Of a stretch of 64,000 bases of DNA, positions 9,487 through 17,704 are shown piece after piece. Location: NCBI RefSeq assembly GCF_000826655.1, contig NZ_JXJO01000004.1, positions 186,001-250,000 on the forward strand, written 5' to 3'. Below the pieces are notes generated by a model that was given only the letters and a program-made list of their open reading frames with translations, did no database searches and had not been told where the DNA came from. Source of the stretch: Psychroserpens damuponensis. Lineage in GTDB: Bacteria; Bacteroidota; Bacteroidia; Flavobacteriales; Flavobacteriaceae. Both the position numbers and the translations under genes were made by a program. The first letter of the stretch is position 1, and each line of letters starts with the position of its first letter.

Positions 9487-10621
9487 GCTTTCTGTTGTCA
9501 TGCCTTGCTTAAACGAAGAGGAAACTCTAGCGATTTGCATTACTAAAGCTCAAGGTTTCTTGAGTTCAAATAACATTTCCGGAGAAATTATTATAGCAGA
9601 TAATGGCAGTACCGACAGCTCAATTGCTATTGCAAACTCACTTAATGCCACTGTTATACATGTTAAAGAGAAAGGCTACGGAAATGCGCTCAAAGGTGGT
9701 ATTACGGCTGCTCAAGGAAAATACATCATCATGGCAGATGCAGATGACAGCTACGATTTTGAACAATTAATGCCTTTTTTAGAAAAACTTAGAGAAGGGT
9801 TTGACCTCGTGATGGGCAACCGTTTTAAAGGTGGCATTAAAAAAGGTGCTATGCCTTTTTTACATAGATATTTAGGAAATCCTGTATTATCATTTATTGG
9901 ACGATTATTTTTTAAAATTAAAATTGGAGATTTTCATTGCGGACTCAGAGGATTCTCAAAAGAAGCCTTTAAAACCATGAAATTAAAAACGACAGGAATG
10001 GAGTTTGCTTCTGAAATGATCGTTAAATCAAAACTTAATAATCTATCCATTACCGAAGTTCCTACCGTTTTACATAAAGACGGACGAACTCGACCTCCAC
10101 ATTTAAATACCTGGCCAGACGGTTGGAGACATCTCAGATTTTTAACGCTCTATAGTCCAAAATGGTTGTTTCTTTATCCTAGTTTACTACTTATGATTCT
10201 TGGTGTTATAACTTCAATAGCTTTGATTATCAAACCCCTTTCATTTGGCAATATTACGTTAGATGTGCATACCTTATTGTACACAGCGAGTATGATTTTA
10301 ATAGGTTTTCAGTTTTTTGTGTTCTACGCATTAACCAAAGTATTTGCTGTAGAGAACGAATTATTACCCAAGAGTAATCGCTATCAAAATTTATTTAAAT
10401 ATATATCGTTAGAAAAAGGATTAGTGTTTGGCTTTCTCTTTGTTTTGATCGGTATTATTTTAAGCGTTAAAGGCGTCTCAGATTGGAATATGGCTAACTT
10501 CGGAAAGTTGAACCCTTCACATACATTGCGTATTATTATACCTGCAATCTTCACTATGCTTTTAGGAATTCAAGTGATTTTGTTTAGTCTCTTTTTTAGT
10601 ATTTTAGGGTTGAAAAAGTAG
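9470..10621 (+). CDS. Family 2 glycosyltransferase with C-terminal membrane domain (DPM1/GtrB-like)
   Basis: Residues 1-230 form a GT2 (GT-A) domain: LSVVMPCLNEEETLAICI, the DxD-type MADADDSYDF, and FHCGLRGFSKEAFKTM. The C-terminal part has four hydrophobic segments anchoring it in the inner membrane. The family transfers hexose from UDP- or GDP-sugar to polyprenyl phosphate. Its ATG lies inside the last 17 bp of the upstream membrane gene in another frame, so the pair is probably co-translated. It likely supplies a lipid-linked sugar to that neighbour. Confidence 0.88.
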   Translation: MESNIELSVVMPCLNEEETLAICITKAQGFLSSNNISGEIIIADNGSTDSSIAIANSLNATVIHVKEKGYGNALKGGITAAQGKYIIMADADDSYDFEQLMPFLEKLREGFDLVMGNRFKGGIKKGAMPFLHRYLGNPVLSFIGRLFFKIKIGDFHCGLRGFSKEAFKTMKLKTTGMEFASEMIVKSKLNNLSITEVPTVLHKDGRTRPPHLNTWPDGWRHLRFLTLYSPKWLFLYPSLLLMILGVITSIALIIKPLSFGNITLDVHTLLYTASMILIGFQFFVFYALTKVFAVENELLPKSNRYQNLFKYISLEKGLVFGFLFVLIGIILSVKGVSDWNMANFGKLNPSHTLRIIIPAIFTMLLGIQVILFSLFFSILGLKK

Positions 10622-10649
10622 TACCCTTTAACATTTCAGAAATTAAGAG

Positions 10650-11204
10650 CTACGAACGCTTTTCAAAAACAAATAGGTTGTTAAGTCCTAGTTGAAACTT
10701 TTTGTGCTTGATTAAGGTAAATTCCTGTTCGGCAAACAATGTAAATACCTCCTTAACTTTAAAGCCGTAATGCTCATCAACAGACATGCCATCAACAAGC
10801 CTTAGTTTAGTTAGCACAACAAGAATGTGATCTACAAGAGATGAAGGAACTGTAATAATGATACGACCTGACGGATTTAATACTTTCAAAAAATTATTAT
10901 TTAATTGTCTTTGCTGTGCTCTTGGTATGTGCTCTAAAACGGCTAACATTACAATACTATCAAATGTCTCATTAGTTGGTACAGCATCTGGAAACATACC
11001 AGGTAATAATTGGTGTGCACCATTTTTTTGAGATTCCTGCAATAAAGGATCTATACCAATACTTGGTTGGATAGGTTTATGGGCTAATGCTTTAAATAAG
11101 TAACCGTCAAAACAACCTACATCTAGGACCTTATCATTTGGTCTCACATATTTTGTGGCAACACTTGTTCGCCATTGTCTTAAAACCTTATCTAGAAATT
11201 TCAC
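10650..11204 (-). CDS. Class I SAM-dependent methyltransferase
   Basis: This 184-residue protein has motif I VLDVGCFDGYLFKAL, followed by SIGIDPL and the motif IV segment FDSIVMLAVLEHIPRA, as in Methyltransf_11/UbiE-like enzymes that bind S-adenosylmethionine. The substrate cannot be inferred. It is convergent with the GT2 gene, 28 bp away. It may belong to the polysaccharide locus, for example as an O-methyltransferase, but this is only positional. Confidence 0.85.
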   Translation of the reverse strand: MKFLDKVLRQWRTSVATKYVRPNDKVLDVGCFDGYLFKALAHKPIQPSIGIDPLLQESQKNGAHQLLPGMFPDAVPTNETFDSIVMLAVLEHIPRAQQRQLNNNFLKVLNPSGRIIITVPSSLVDHILVVLTKLRLVDGMSVDEHYGFKVKEVFTLFAEQEFTLIKHKKFQLGLNNLFVFEKRS

Positions 11205-11283
11205 GTCGTTACGTTTTCAACATTAAATAATGTGACAATTTATACATATTAATCTAAAGTAGCAGCACATTTTATCAAACAAA

Positions 11284-11310
11284 AAAAGGAACCCAAAAAT
11301 GGATTCCTTT
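11284..11310 (-). terminator. Rho-independent terminator of typA
   Basis: On the minus strand AAAGGAATCC pairs with GGGTTCCTTT (one wobble) around a short loop and is followed by a run of T. It begins 24 bp after the typA stop. Confidence 0.8.
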
Positions 11311-11333
11311 AATTTATATATTTTAAAATATGC

Positions 11334-13133
11334 TTACATATTTTTATTACGCTTACGATCTACTTCTTTCAAGTAAATTTTACGTAATCTTAGGTGGTTT
11401 GGAGTAACTTCTACATATTCATCTTTTTGAATATATTCTAAAGCCTCTTCTAATGAAAACTTAATTGCAGGTACAATTTTAGCTTTATCATCTGCACCAG
11501 AACTACGAACATTACTTAACTTTTTAGTTTTTGTAACGTTAACAGCCATATCATCTCCACGAGAGTTCTCTCCAATAACTTGACCTTCATAAATATCTTC
11601 ACCTGGATCAACAAAAAACTTACCTCTATCTTGTAGTTTATCAATTGAGTAAGGAATTGCTTGACCTTTCTCCATAGATACTAAAGATCCATTTTGACGT
11701 TCTGGAATACCACCTTTTAACGGTTGGTACTCTTTAAAACGGTGTGCCATAATTGCTTCACCAGCAGTTGCTGTTAACAATTGGTTACGTAAACCAATAA
11801 TACCTCTAGAAGGCACAATAAATTCACAAACCATACGATCACCTTTAGCAACCATACTTAGCATTTCACCTTTACGCATTGTAACCATTTCAATGGCTTT
11901 ACCAGAAACAGTTTCAGGTAAATCGATTGTCATTTCTTCAACTGGCTCACATTTAACACCATCAATTTCTTTAATGATTACTTGAGGTTGTCCAATTTGT
12001 AATTCATAACCTTCACGACGCATGGTTTCAATTAAAACAGATAAGTGTAATACACCACGTCCAAAAACCATAAACTTATCTGCACTATCCGTTTCTTCAA
12101 CTCTAAGTGCTAAGTTTTTTTCTAGTTCTTTAGTTAAACGATCTTTAATATGACGAGACGTTACAAACTTACCATCTTGCCCAAAGAAAGGCGAATCGTT
12201 AATGGTAAATAACATACTCATTGTAGGCTCATCAATTGCAATTGTTTTTAAACCTTCAGGGTTTTCCCAATCGGCAACTGTATCACCAATTTCAAATCCT
12301 TCTAATCCAACAATAGCACAAATATCTCCAGTTTGAACACTATCAACTTTTATACGACCAAGACCTTCAAATACATGAAGTTCTTTAATTTTTGATTTTA
12401 CAATACTTTTATCTCGCTTTACTAAAGAAATATTTTGTCCTGTTTTTAACTCTCCACGAGTTAAACGTCCAATTGCAATACGTCCTGTAAATGAAGAGAA
12501 ATCTAATGATGTAATCAACATTTGGGTATTTCCTTCAGGGATTTTTGGTGCAGGAATATGCTCGATAACCATATCTAAAAGTGGCTCGATATTTTCAGTT
12601 TCCTTTTGCCAATCTTCACTCATCCAGTTGTTCTTTGCAGAACCATAAACTGTAGGGAAATCTAATTGCCACTCCTCTGCTCCAAGCTCGAACATTAAGT
12701 CAAACACTTTTTCGTGAACTTCATCAGGTGTACAGTTTTCTTTATCAACTTTATTGACAACTACACAAGGTTTCAATCCTAAATCAATAGCTTTTTGTAA
12801 TACAAAACGTGTTTGAGGCATAGGACCTTCAAACGCATCAACTAATAATAAAACACCATCTGCCATATTTAATACACGCTCTACTTCACCTCCAAAATCG
12901 GCGTGACCAGGTGTATCAATGATATTAATTTTTGTGTCTTTATAAATTACAGATACATTTTTTGATGTAATTGTAATTCCTCTTTCACGTTCAAGATCAT
13001 TATTATCGAGAATTAAATCACCAGTATTTTGGTTCTCTCTAAAAAGTTGACAGTGATACATGATTTTATCAACCAAGGTTGTTTTACCGTGATCAACGTG
13101 TGCAATAATTGCAATGTTTTTAATATTAGCCAT
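11334..13133 (-). CDS. typA: TypA/BipA translational GTPase
   Basis: This 599-residue protein has a G domain with AHVDHGKTTLVDKIMYHC (P-loop), RGITITSKN (switch I), DTPGHADFGGEVERVL (G3) and VVNKVDKENC (G4, NKxD). EF-G-like domains and the BipA-specific C-terminal domain follow (GIIGLRNQLLTATAGEAIM). Length and order match BipA/TypA, a ribosome-associated GTPase that aids 50S assembly and stress adaptation. It is transcribed alone, with a -7 box just upstream and a hairpin terminator after the stop. Confidence 0.97.
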   Translation of the reverse strand: MANIKNIAIIAHVDHGKTTLVDKIMYHCQLFRENQNTGDLILDNNDLERERGITITSKNVSVIYKDTKINIIDTPGHADFGGEVERVLNMADGVLLLVDAFEGPMPQTRFVLQKAIDLGLKPCVVVNKVDKENCTPDEVHEKVFDLMFELGAEEWQLDFPTVYGSAKNNWMSEDWQKETENIEPLLDMVIEHIPAPKIPEGNTQMLITSLDFSSFTGRIAIGRLTRGELKTGQNISLVKRDKSIVKSKIKELHVFEGLGRIKVDSVQTGDICAIVGLEGFEIGDTVADWENPEGLKTIAIDEPTMSMLFTINDSPFFGQDGKFVTSRHIKDRLTKELEKNLALRVEETDSADKFMVFGRGVLHLSVLIETMRREGYELQIGQPQVIIKEIDGVKCEPVEEMTIDLPETVSGKAIEMVTMRKGEMLSMVAKGDRMVCEFIVPSRGIIGLRNQLLTATAGEAIMAHRFKEYQPLKGGIPERQNGSLVSMEKGQAIPYSIDKLQDRGKFFVDPGEDIYEGQVIGENSRGDDMAVNVTKTKKLSNVRSSGADDKAKIVPAIKFSLEEALEYIQKDEYVEVTPNHLRLRKIYLKEVDRKRNKNM

Positions 13134-13157
13134 AATAGATGCCTTGTTTTAAGCGTG

Positions 13158-13165
13158 CAAAGGTA
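13158..13165 (-). promoter_or_regulatory. -7 promoter box (TACCTTTG) of typA
   Basis: On the minus strand TACCTTTGCA fits the TAnnTTTG box and ends 24 bp before the typA ATG. A -33 TTTG is not evident. The rest of the 325-bp gap (13134-13458) is AT-rich and holds no gene that I can support. Confidence 0.6.
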
Positions 13166-13458
13166 CGTTAATTTCCGTATAATATCTTATACTTATATAA
13201 TTATTAAAATTGTGATTTTTAGAAGTTCTTGAGAAATCCCTCAAACGCACCATTATTAGGCTAATTAATTGAAAACTAATTGTTTTAAAGACGAATTTTG
13301 AAATGTTAAAATTTCCGAAGCATTAGTTAATAAAATGTTATACTACACAATTAATGTAATTTGTGGCACTATCTTTCGTTCTAATAATTGATTAATAGTA
13401 AATAGCCTCCTAAAAACCAATCCATTTTTAGGCGATTTACATCTGAAACCCACAACAG

Positions 13459-13818
13459 ATGGAAACAATAAATAAATACTCAAAATTCATACCTTACCTC
13501 TACTTTTTAGCGGTAATTGCTTATTGGTTTACAGACGTTAACCAAAGTAATGGTATCACAGCTTACCCTATTCTTTTATTTGGAATTCCTTTTATTTGGC
13601 AAATTATAAAGCCCAACAAAAGACTCAACTTTACATTAGGGATAACCTTTGTATGCCTTTCATCTTATATGATTGTTGCTTACCTATCTGATATTTTTAA
13701 TATCGTAAATGTATCAAACTCTGCTAAACAGTTTATGGTATATGGTGGCATTTTTGTAATTGCCAATTTTGTAATGGCATTATGGATGATTAGAAATAGT
13801 CTTAAGAGCAGCTTTTAA
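13459..13818 (+). CDS. Small integral membrane protein, function unknown
   Basis: The 119 residues contain four hydrophobic segments and little else (FIPYLYFLAVIAYWF, ITAYPILLFGIPFIW, a third around YMIVAYLSDIF, and FVIANFVMALWMI). Topology and size resemble small flavobacterial inner-membrane proteins of unknown function. It ends 49 bp before kdsA, which has its own -7 box, so co-transcription is possible but not required. I do not recognise a family. Confidence 0.65.
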   Translation: METINKYSKFIPYLYFLAVIAYWFTDVNQSNGITAYPILLFGIPFIWQIIKPNKRLNFTLGITFVCLSSYMIVAYLSDIFNIVNVSNSAKQFMVYGGIFVIANFVMALWMIRNSLKSSF

Positions 13819-13832
13819 TGCATGATGATTTG

Positions 13833-13840
13833 TATCTTTG
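13833..13840 (+). promoter_or_regulatory. -7 promoter box (TATCTTTG) of kdsA
   Basis: TATCTTTGC matches TAnnTTTG and sits 27 bp before the kdsA ATG at 13868, in the short gap after the previous gene. The -33 region is only T-rich. Confidence 0.5.
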
Positions 13841-13867
13841 CTGCTGAAATTTGAAAACTCGTAGCTC

Positions 13868-14686
13868 ATGCAATTATCATATGTACCTAAACTAAAGCAT
13901 ACCAATTCTAACAACTTCTTCTTACTTTGTGGACCTTGTGCCATTGAAAGTGAAGATATGGCTTTGCGTATTGCAGAGAAAGTAGTTACGATTACTAATA
14001 AGCTAGACATCCCTTATATATTTAAAGGTAGTTTTAAAAAAGCGAACCGAAGTAGAATTGATAGTTTTACTGGTATTGGCGATGAAAAAGCGCTTAAAAT
14101 TTTACAAAAAGTTTCGCAAACATTTGATGTACCAACGGTTACTGATATACATGAAGTTTCTGATGCTGAAAAAGCTGCCGAATATGTTGATGTACTTCAA
14201 ATTCCTGCATTTTTAGTGCGTCAAACTGACCTTGTGGTTGCAGCTGCAAAAACAGGAAAAGTGGTCAATCTCAAAAAAGGACAGTTTATGAGTCCGGAGG
14301 CCATGAAACATGCAGTTCAAAAAGTAAAAGATTCTGGTAGTGAAAAAGCTTGGATTACAGATCGTGGCACCATGTTTGGCTACCAAGATATGATTGTAGA
14401 TTTTAGAGGTATTCCTACAATGAGAGCTTATGCACCTACGGTTTTAGATGTTACCCATTCTTTACAACAGCCTAACCAGAGTGTTGGTGTTACAGGTGGA
14501 CGACCAGATATGATTGAAACCATTGCGAGAGCAGGAATTGTAAATAATGTTGATGGTCTATTTATTGAAACTCATTTTGATCCTGCTAACGCAAAAAGTG
14601 ATGGTGCCAATATGCTGCATCTGGATAACCTAGAGCCATTATTAACGAATTTGGTGGCTATAAGAAAAACTGTAAATGCGCTTTAA
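13868..14686 (+). CDS. kdsA: 3-deoxy-8-phosphooctulonate synthase (KDO-8-P synthase)
   Basis: This 272-residue TIM-barrel enzyme condenses arabinose-5-phosphate with phosphoenolpyruvate in KDO/lipopolysaccharide synthesis. The signature runs are FLLCGPCAIESEDMALRI, YIFKGSFKKANRSRIDSF, GIGDEKALKIL, VVNLKKGQFMSPEAM and VTGGRPDMIETIARAG. A cysteine (about residue 24, in CGPCAIES) occupies the metal-ligand position of the metal-dependent subclass, where metal-independent enzymes such as E. coli KdsA have asparagine. I therefore predict a metal-dependent enzyme. It acts in the cytoplasm. Confidence 0.95.
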   Translation: MQLSYVPKLKHTNSNNFFLLCGPCAIESEDMALRIAEKVVTITNKLDIPYIFKGSFKKANRSRIDSFTGIGDEKALKILQKVSQTFDVPTVTDIHEVSDAEKAAEYVDVLQIPAFLVRQTDLVVAAAKTGKVVNLKKGQFMSPEAMKHAVQKVKDSGSEKAWITDRGTMFGYQDMIVDFRGIPTMRAYAPTVLDVTHSLQQPNQSVGVTGGRPDMIETIARAGIVNNVDGLFIETHFDPANAKSDGANMLHLDNLEPLLTNLVAIRKTVNAL

Positions 14687-14743
14687 ATATTAAACAGGCC
14701 TCTTCTTGAGACTCCATTAAATTGTCATAACCTAAATTACGTA

Positions 14744-15613
14744 ATGAAAATTATATCCGCTAAGCTAGTTTTTCTACTTATAACGTGTTTATCAATAACT
14801 ACAATATACGCTCAAGATGCGCAACATATAGATGTAACAAGATACACAGCTTCTAACAAAGGAAAGTTTACCGTAAGTTGGGGAGGAAACAGAGAGTCTT
14901 TTTCTAAATCTGATATTAGATTTCAAGGTGATAATTATGATTTTACAATCAAGGATGCTTCTGCAGTAGATAAACCTAAAGGCTGGCATCTAGATTATGT
15001 TAATCCAACTAGAATGACAATTCCTCAAACTAACTTTAAACTTGGTTACTATATATCAGATCATTATGTGGTGTCTTTAAATGTAGACCATATGAAATAT
15101 GTGATGGTAAGAAATCAAAATAAAGTGGTTGATGGTTATATAAATTTACCAGACACTGAAGCAGGCAGTGAGTATAATGGTAATTATGACAATGAAACGA
15201 CATTTGTATCTGAAGATTTTCTAAAATTTGAACATACCAACGGATTAAACTATGTGTATATAGAGTTTTCTAGGGTTGATGACATATCTAAACTTTTTGG
15301 AGTAAACAATACAGATATTTTTCAATTAAACGTCACCGAAGGTATTGGTGGTGGTATTTTATACCCAAAATCAAATACGACACTTTTAAAAAAGGACAAG
15401 TATGACGAATTTCATCTTTCGGGTTTTGGAACCTCATTAAATGTTGGACTTAACTTTACATTTTTTAAACACTTCTATATCCAAACAGATTTGAGAGGTG
15501 GCTTCATTAACATGAGTGATATTAGAACAACTAGTAACACCAACGAAAAAGCATCACAACACTTTTTCTTTTTACAACGTGTGATTTCATTTGGAGGAAT
15601 TTTTAGACTATAA
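14744..15613 (+). CDS. Secreted or outer-membrane hypothetical protein
   Basis: This 289-residue protein has a signal peptide (KLVFLLITCLSITTIYA, cleavage near YAQDA). The rest alternates polar and aromatic strands, with HYVVSLNVDHMKYVM and a terminal aromatic strand (FLQRVISFGGIFRL) suggestive of an outer-membrane beta barrel. I do not recognise a named family. The GNAT gene follows 3 bp after its stop, which may reflect co-transcription. Confidence 0.7.
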   Translation: MKIISAKLVFLLITCLSITTIYAQDAQHIDVTRYTASNKGKFTVSWGGNRESFSKSDIRFQGDNYDFTIKDASAVDKPKGWHLDYVNPTRMTIPQTNFKLGYYISDHYVVSLNVDHMKYVMVRNQNKVVDGYINLPDTEAGSEYNGNYDNETTFVSEDFLKFEHTNGLNYVYIEFSRVDDISKLFGVNNTDIFQLNVTEGIGGGILYPKSNTTLLKKDKYDEFHLSGFGTSLNVGLNFTFFKHFYIQTDLRGGFINMSDIRTTSNTNEKASQHFFFLQRVISFGGIFRL

Positions 15614-15616
15614 ATT

Positions 15617-16090
15617 ATGATAAAAGATATAAATATTAGAGAAGCAACTTTAGATGATATTCCTGAAATCACTTCCATTTTTAGAGATACGGTAAGAAGT
15701 GTTAACAAAGCAGATTACTCCGAAAAGCAAATAGAAATTTGGTCCTCTGGTGCAGATGATATTGACGTTTGGGAAGACCGTATCAACAACCTCTACTTTA
15801 TCGTTGCTGAAATTGGAAACCATATTGTAGGTTTTGCTTACATCGTCAAAGGCTGTAACCTAGAAGGCTTATATGTTCATAGAGATTATCAAAGACGAAC
15901 CATTGGCTCTAAATTACTGCGTATTGCAGAATCTCATATCATGGCAGATGGTTATGAAATTATAAATGCAGACTCTAGTATAACATCGGTTGATTTTTTT
16001 GATTCTCATTACTTTGAACAAATTAAAAAGCAAAAAAAATCATATAAAGGCAAAGGTTTTGCGTATTCTATTTTCTCTAAAGAATTGTAG
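15617..16090 (+). CDS. GNAT family N-acetyltransferase
   Basis: The 157 residues have the GNAT fold order: IREATLDDIPEITSIFRDTV at the start, YFIVAEIGNHIVGFAYI in the central strands, and the acetyl-CoA-binding motif A, LEGLYVHRDYQRRTIGSKLL (a Q/R-x-x-G-x-G/A pattern with IGSKLL). The late segment VDFFDSHYFEQI resembles YafP-type GNATs. The acyl acceptor is unknown. It directly follows the secreted protein gene with a 3-bp gap. Confidence 0.85.
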   Translation: MIKDINIREATLDDIPEITSIFRDTVRSVNKADYSEKQIEIWSSGADDIDVWEDRINNLYFIVAEIGNHIVGFAYIVKGCNLEGLYVHRDYQRRTIGSKLLRIAESHIMADGYEIINADSSITSVDFFDSHYFEQIKKQKKSYKGKGFAYSIFSKEL

Positions 16091-16193
16091 TATAGTGTTT
16101 CTTTCTTCGGAAATATGACAACTACACTTTAGTTTCTTTTATAGATTACCATTATACAGTTGAGATCTAAATGGTGCTTCTAAAAACTGAAAA

Positions 16194-16553
16194 CTATTTC
16201 AAAAACGATTTGTTTTTATACTTCTCAACTTCTTTTAGAATCTTAATAAATAAATCGTCATCTATAGCTTCTAAGGTTCTGTAGCGCATAGATTTGACTA
16301 CTTTCCTGTTTTCTGAAACCATATGCTCTGTATATTTAGTTAAATGAGCCGAATGCCAAAACCCAACATCGACATAATCTTTACTATGGTTTAGATAGCA
16401 AATTGGTCGCTTTTCTATATAATAACAAGGTAGTTTCCACTTATATTCTAAATGAGATTCGGGTAGCGTATGCTCAATAAGAAGTTGTAAATGCAGTAAT
16501 ATCGACCTGTACGGCTCGTTTTGTCTTAGGATGTATGCTTCTGCTGGTTTCAT
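16194..16553 (-). CDS. DUF1801 family protein (YdhG-like)
   Basis: The start is set at the ATG at 16553 (MKPAEAYILRQNEPYRSIL), giving 119 residues. The 11 codons upstream are dispensable and lie downstream of a good -7 box. The protein carries the DUF1801 pattern: LPESHLEYKWKLPCYYIEKRPICYLNHSKDYVDVGFWHSA and a basic C-terminal KSMRYRTLEAIDDD. The family is a small cytoplasmic fold of unknown biochemical role. It is divergent from the membrane gene at 16646. Confidence 0.85.
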   Translation of the reverse strand: MKPAEAYILRQNEPYRSILLHLQLLIEHTLPESHLEYKWKLPCYYIEKRPICYLNHSKDYVDVGFWHSAHLTKYTEHMVSENRKVVKSMRYRTLEAIDDDLFIKILKEVEKYKNKSFLK

Positions 16554-16574
16554 AAAGTTCAAATAGAGTACTTT

Positions 16575-16582
16575 CAAAATTA
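16575..16582 (-). promoter_or_regulatory. Candidate -7 box (TAATTTTG) for the DUF1801 gene
   Basis: On the minus strand TAATTTTG matches TAnnTTTG and ends 21 bp before the ATG at 16553, supporting that start over a longer one. Confidence 0.45.
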
Positions 16583-16619
16583 ACAAAAATTTATTTCGTA
16601 TAATTCAATTATTTTTACT

Positions 16620-16638
16620 TACTTTGTATTTCAAAGTA
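16620..16638. promoter_or_regulatory. 19-bp inverted repeat, likely operator (copy 1)
   Basis: TACTTTG and CAAAGTA flank a 5-bp spacer (TATTT), ending 7 bp before the ATG at 16646. The exact reverse complement occurs at 17661-17679 before the DUF4173 gene. The left arm resembles a -7 box, so a bound protein would block transcription. The winged-helix regulator at 17346 is the obvious candidate ligand. Confidence 0.7.
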
Positions 16639-16645
16639 CTTTACA

Positions 16646-17278
16646 ATGGAATCAAAAAACTATTTACAGGATATAAGTGACATCAAATCCATGATGCATA
16701 AATCATCACGATTTTTATCTATTAGCGGTTTGTCTGGTATACTCGCAGGTATTTACGCTCTCATAGGTGCGTATTTAGGGTATCGTATTATTTATGCCAA
16801 TAACATCATTACAGTGGATGGCTATCGCAGTTTAATTTTAACGCAAGATCATTTAATCCAAATCTTTATAATTGCATCATCGGTTGTTTTATTAGCGATG
16901 ATTACCGGAATTATTTTAAGTTTTTATAAAGCAAAAAAACAAAATGAGAGTCTTTGGGATTCCACTTCAAAACGTTTATTGATTAATTTTTGCATTCCTT
17001 TAGTAACTGGCGGATTATTTATACTCATATTAATGACTAAAGGTGGTTATCCTTACGTTGCTCCGCTTACTATGATATTTTATGGTTTAGCTTTAATAAA
17101 CGCAAGTAAATACACATTAGGCTATGTAAGGTCATTAGGACTAACAATGATCATTACTGGGTTAATAGCAACCTATTTTTTAGGCTACGGCCTAGTATTT
17201 TGGGCATTTGGTTTTGGCATTTGTCATATATTCTATGGCACAATCATGCATTTTAAATATGATAGAGTTTATAAATAA
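16646..17278 (+). CDS. Six-segment membrane protein, function unknown
   Basis: This 210-residue protein has a short cytoplasmic N-terminus (YLQDISDIKSMMHKSSRFL) followed by about six hydrophobic segments, including GLSGILAGIYALIGAYLGY and YGLVFWAFGFGICHIFYGT. The same gene order, with an HTH_34 regulator behind a small membrane protein, is familiar from other Bacteroidota. No function is established. The 19-bp inverted repeat sits directly before its start, so it is probably controlled by the regulator at 17346. Confidence 0.7.
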   Translation: MESKNYLQDISDIKSMMHKSSRFLSISGLSGILAGIYALIGAYLGYRIIYANNIITVDGYRSLILTQDHLIQIFIIASSVVLLAMITGIILSFYKAKKQNESLWDSTSKRLLINFCIPLVTGGLFILILMTKGGYPYVAPLTMIFYGLALINASKYTLGYVRSLGLTMIITGLIATYFLGYGLVFWAFGFGICHIFYGTIMHFKYDRVYK

Positions 17279-17345
17279 CGTCAATATTTTATTAAGTTGA
17301 GCTAACTTTACAAAATACTAAACATCGATTACTGAATACTGAAAC

Positions 17346-17642
17346 TTGAGCATCATAAACAACATAAATAAAGCATTTGACCATCGCATAAGACTAGGCA
17401 TTATGTCTATACTTATGGTTAACGAATATGCAGATTTTAAAATGCTAAAAGAACTCTTAGGCGCTACAGATGGTAACCTTGCCAGTCACACCAAAGCACT
17501 TGAAAAAGAAGCATACATCACTGTTGAAAAACAGTTTATTGGTAGAAAACCGAACACACGTTATGCGGCATCAAAACTGGGAAAATTAGAATTTAAAAAA
17601 CATATTGAAGCACTAGAAAAATTAATATATAAAGGACCATAA
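17346..17642 (+). CDS. Winged-helix transcriptional regulator (HTH_34/ArsR-MarR-like)
   Basis: The 98 residues form one winged helix: FDHRIRLGIMSILMVNEYADF (helix 1), MLKELLGATDGNLASHTKALEKEAYI (helix-turn-helix) and FIGRKPNTRYAASKLGKLEF (wing, then helix). This is the single-domain HTH_34 pattern of small ArsR/MarR-like regulators in Bacteroidota. There is no ligand domain. The start is a TTG at 17346, since the next in-frame ATG would cut into helix 1. Identical inverted repeats before genes on both sides suggest it regulates this whole block. Confidence 0.85.
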   Translation: MSIINNINKAFDHRIRLGIMSILMVNEYADFKMLKELLGATDGNLASHTKALEKEAYITVEKQFIGRKPNTRYAASKLGKLEFKKHIEALEKLIYKGP

Positions 17643-17660
17643 ACATTTTTTTTATCTATT

Positions 17661-17679
17661 TACTTTGAAATACAAAGTA
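17661..17679. promoter_or_regulatory. 19-bp inverted repeat, likely operator (copy 2)
   Basis: TACTTTGAAATACAAAGTA is the exact reverse complement of the element at 16620-16638. It lies 19 bp after the regulator's stop and 25 bp before the DUF4173 start. Confidence 0.7.
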
Positions 17680-17704
17680 CTTTATAAAACTAAAACACAT
17701 TTTT

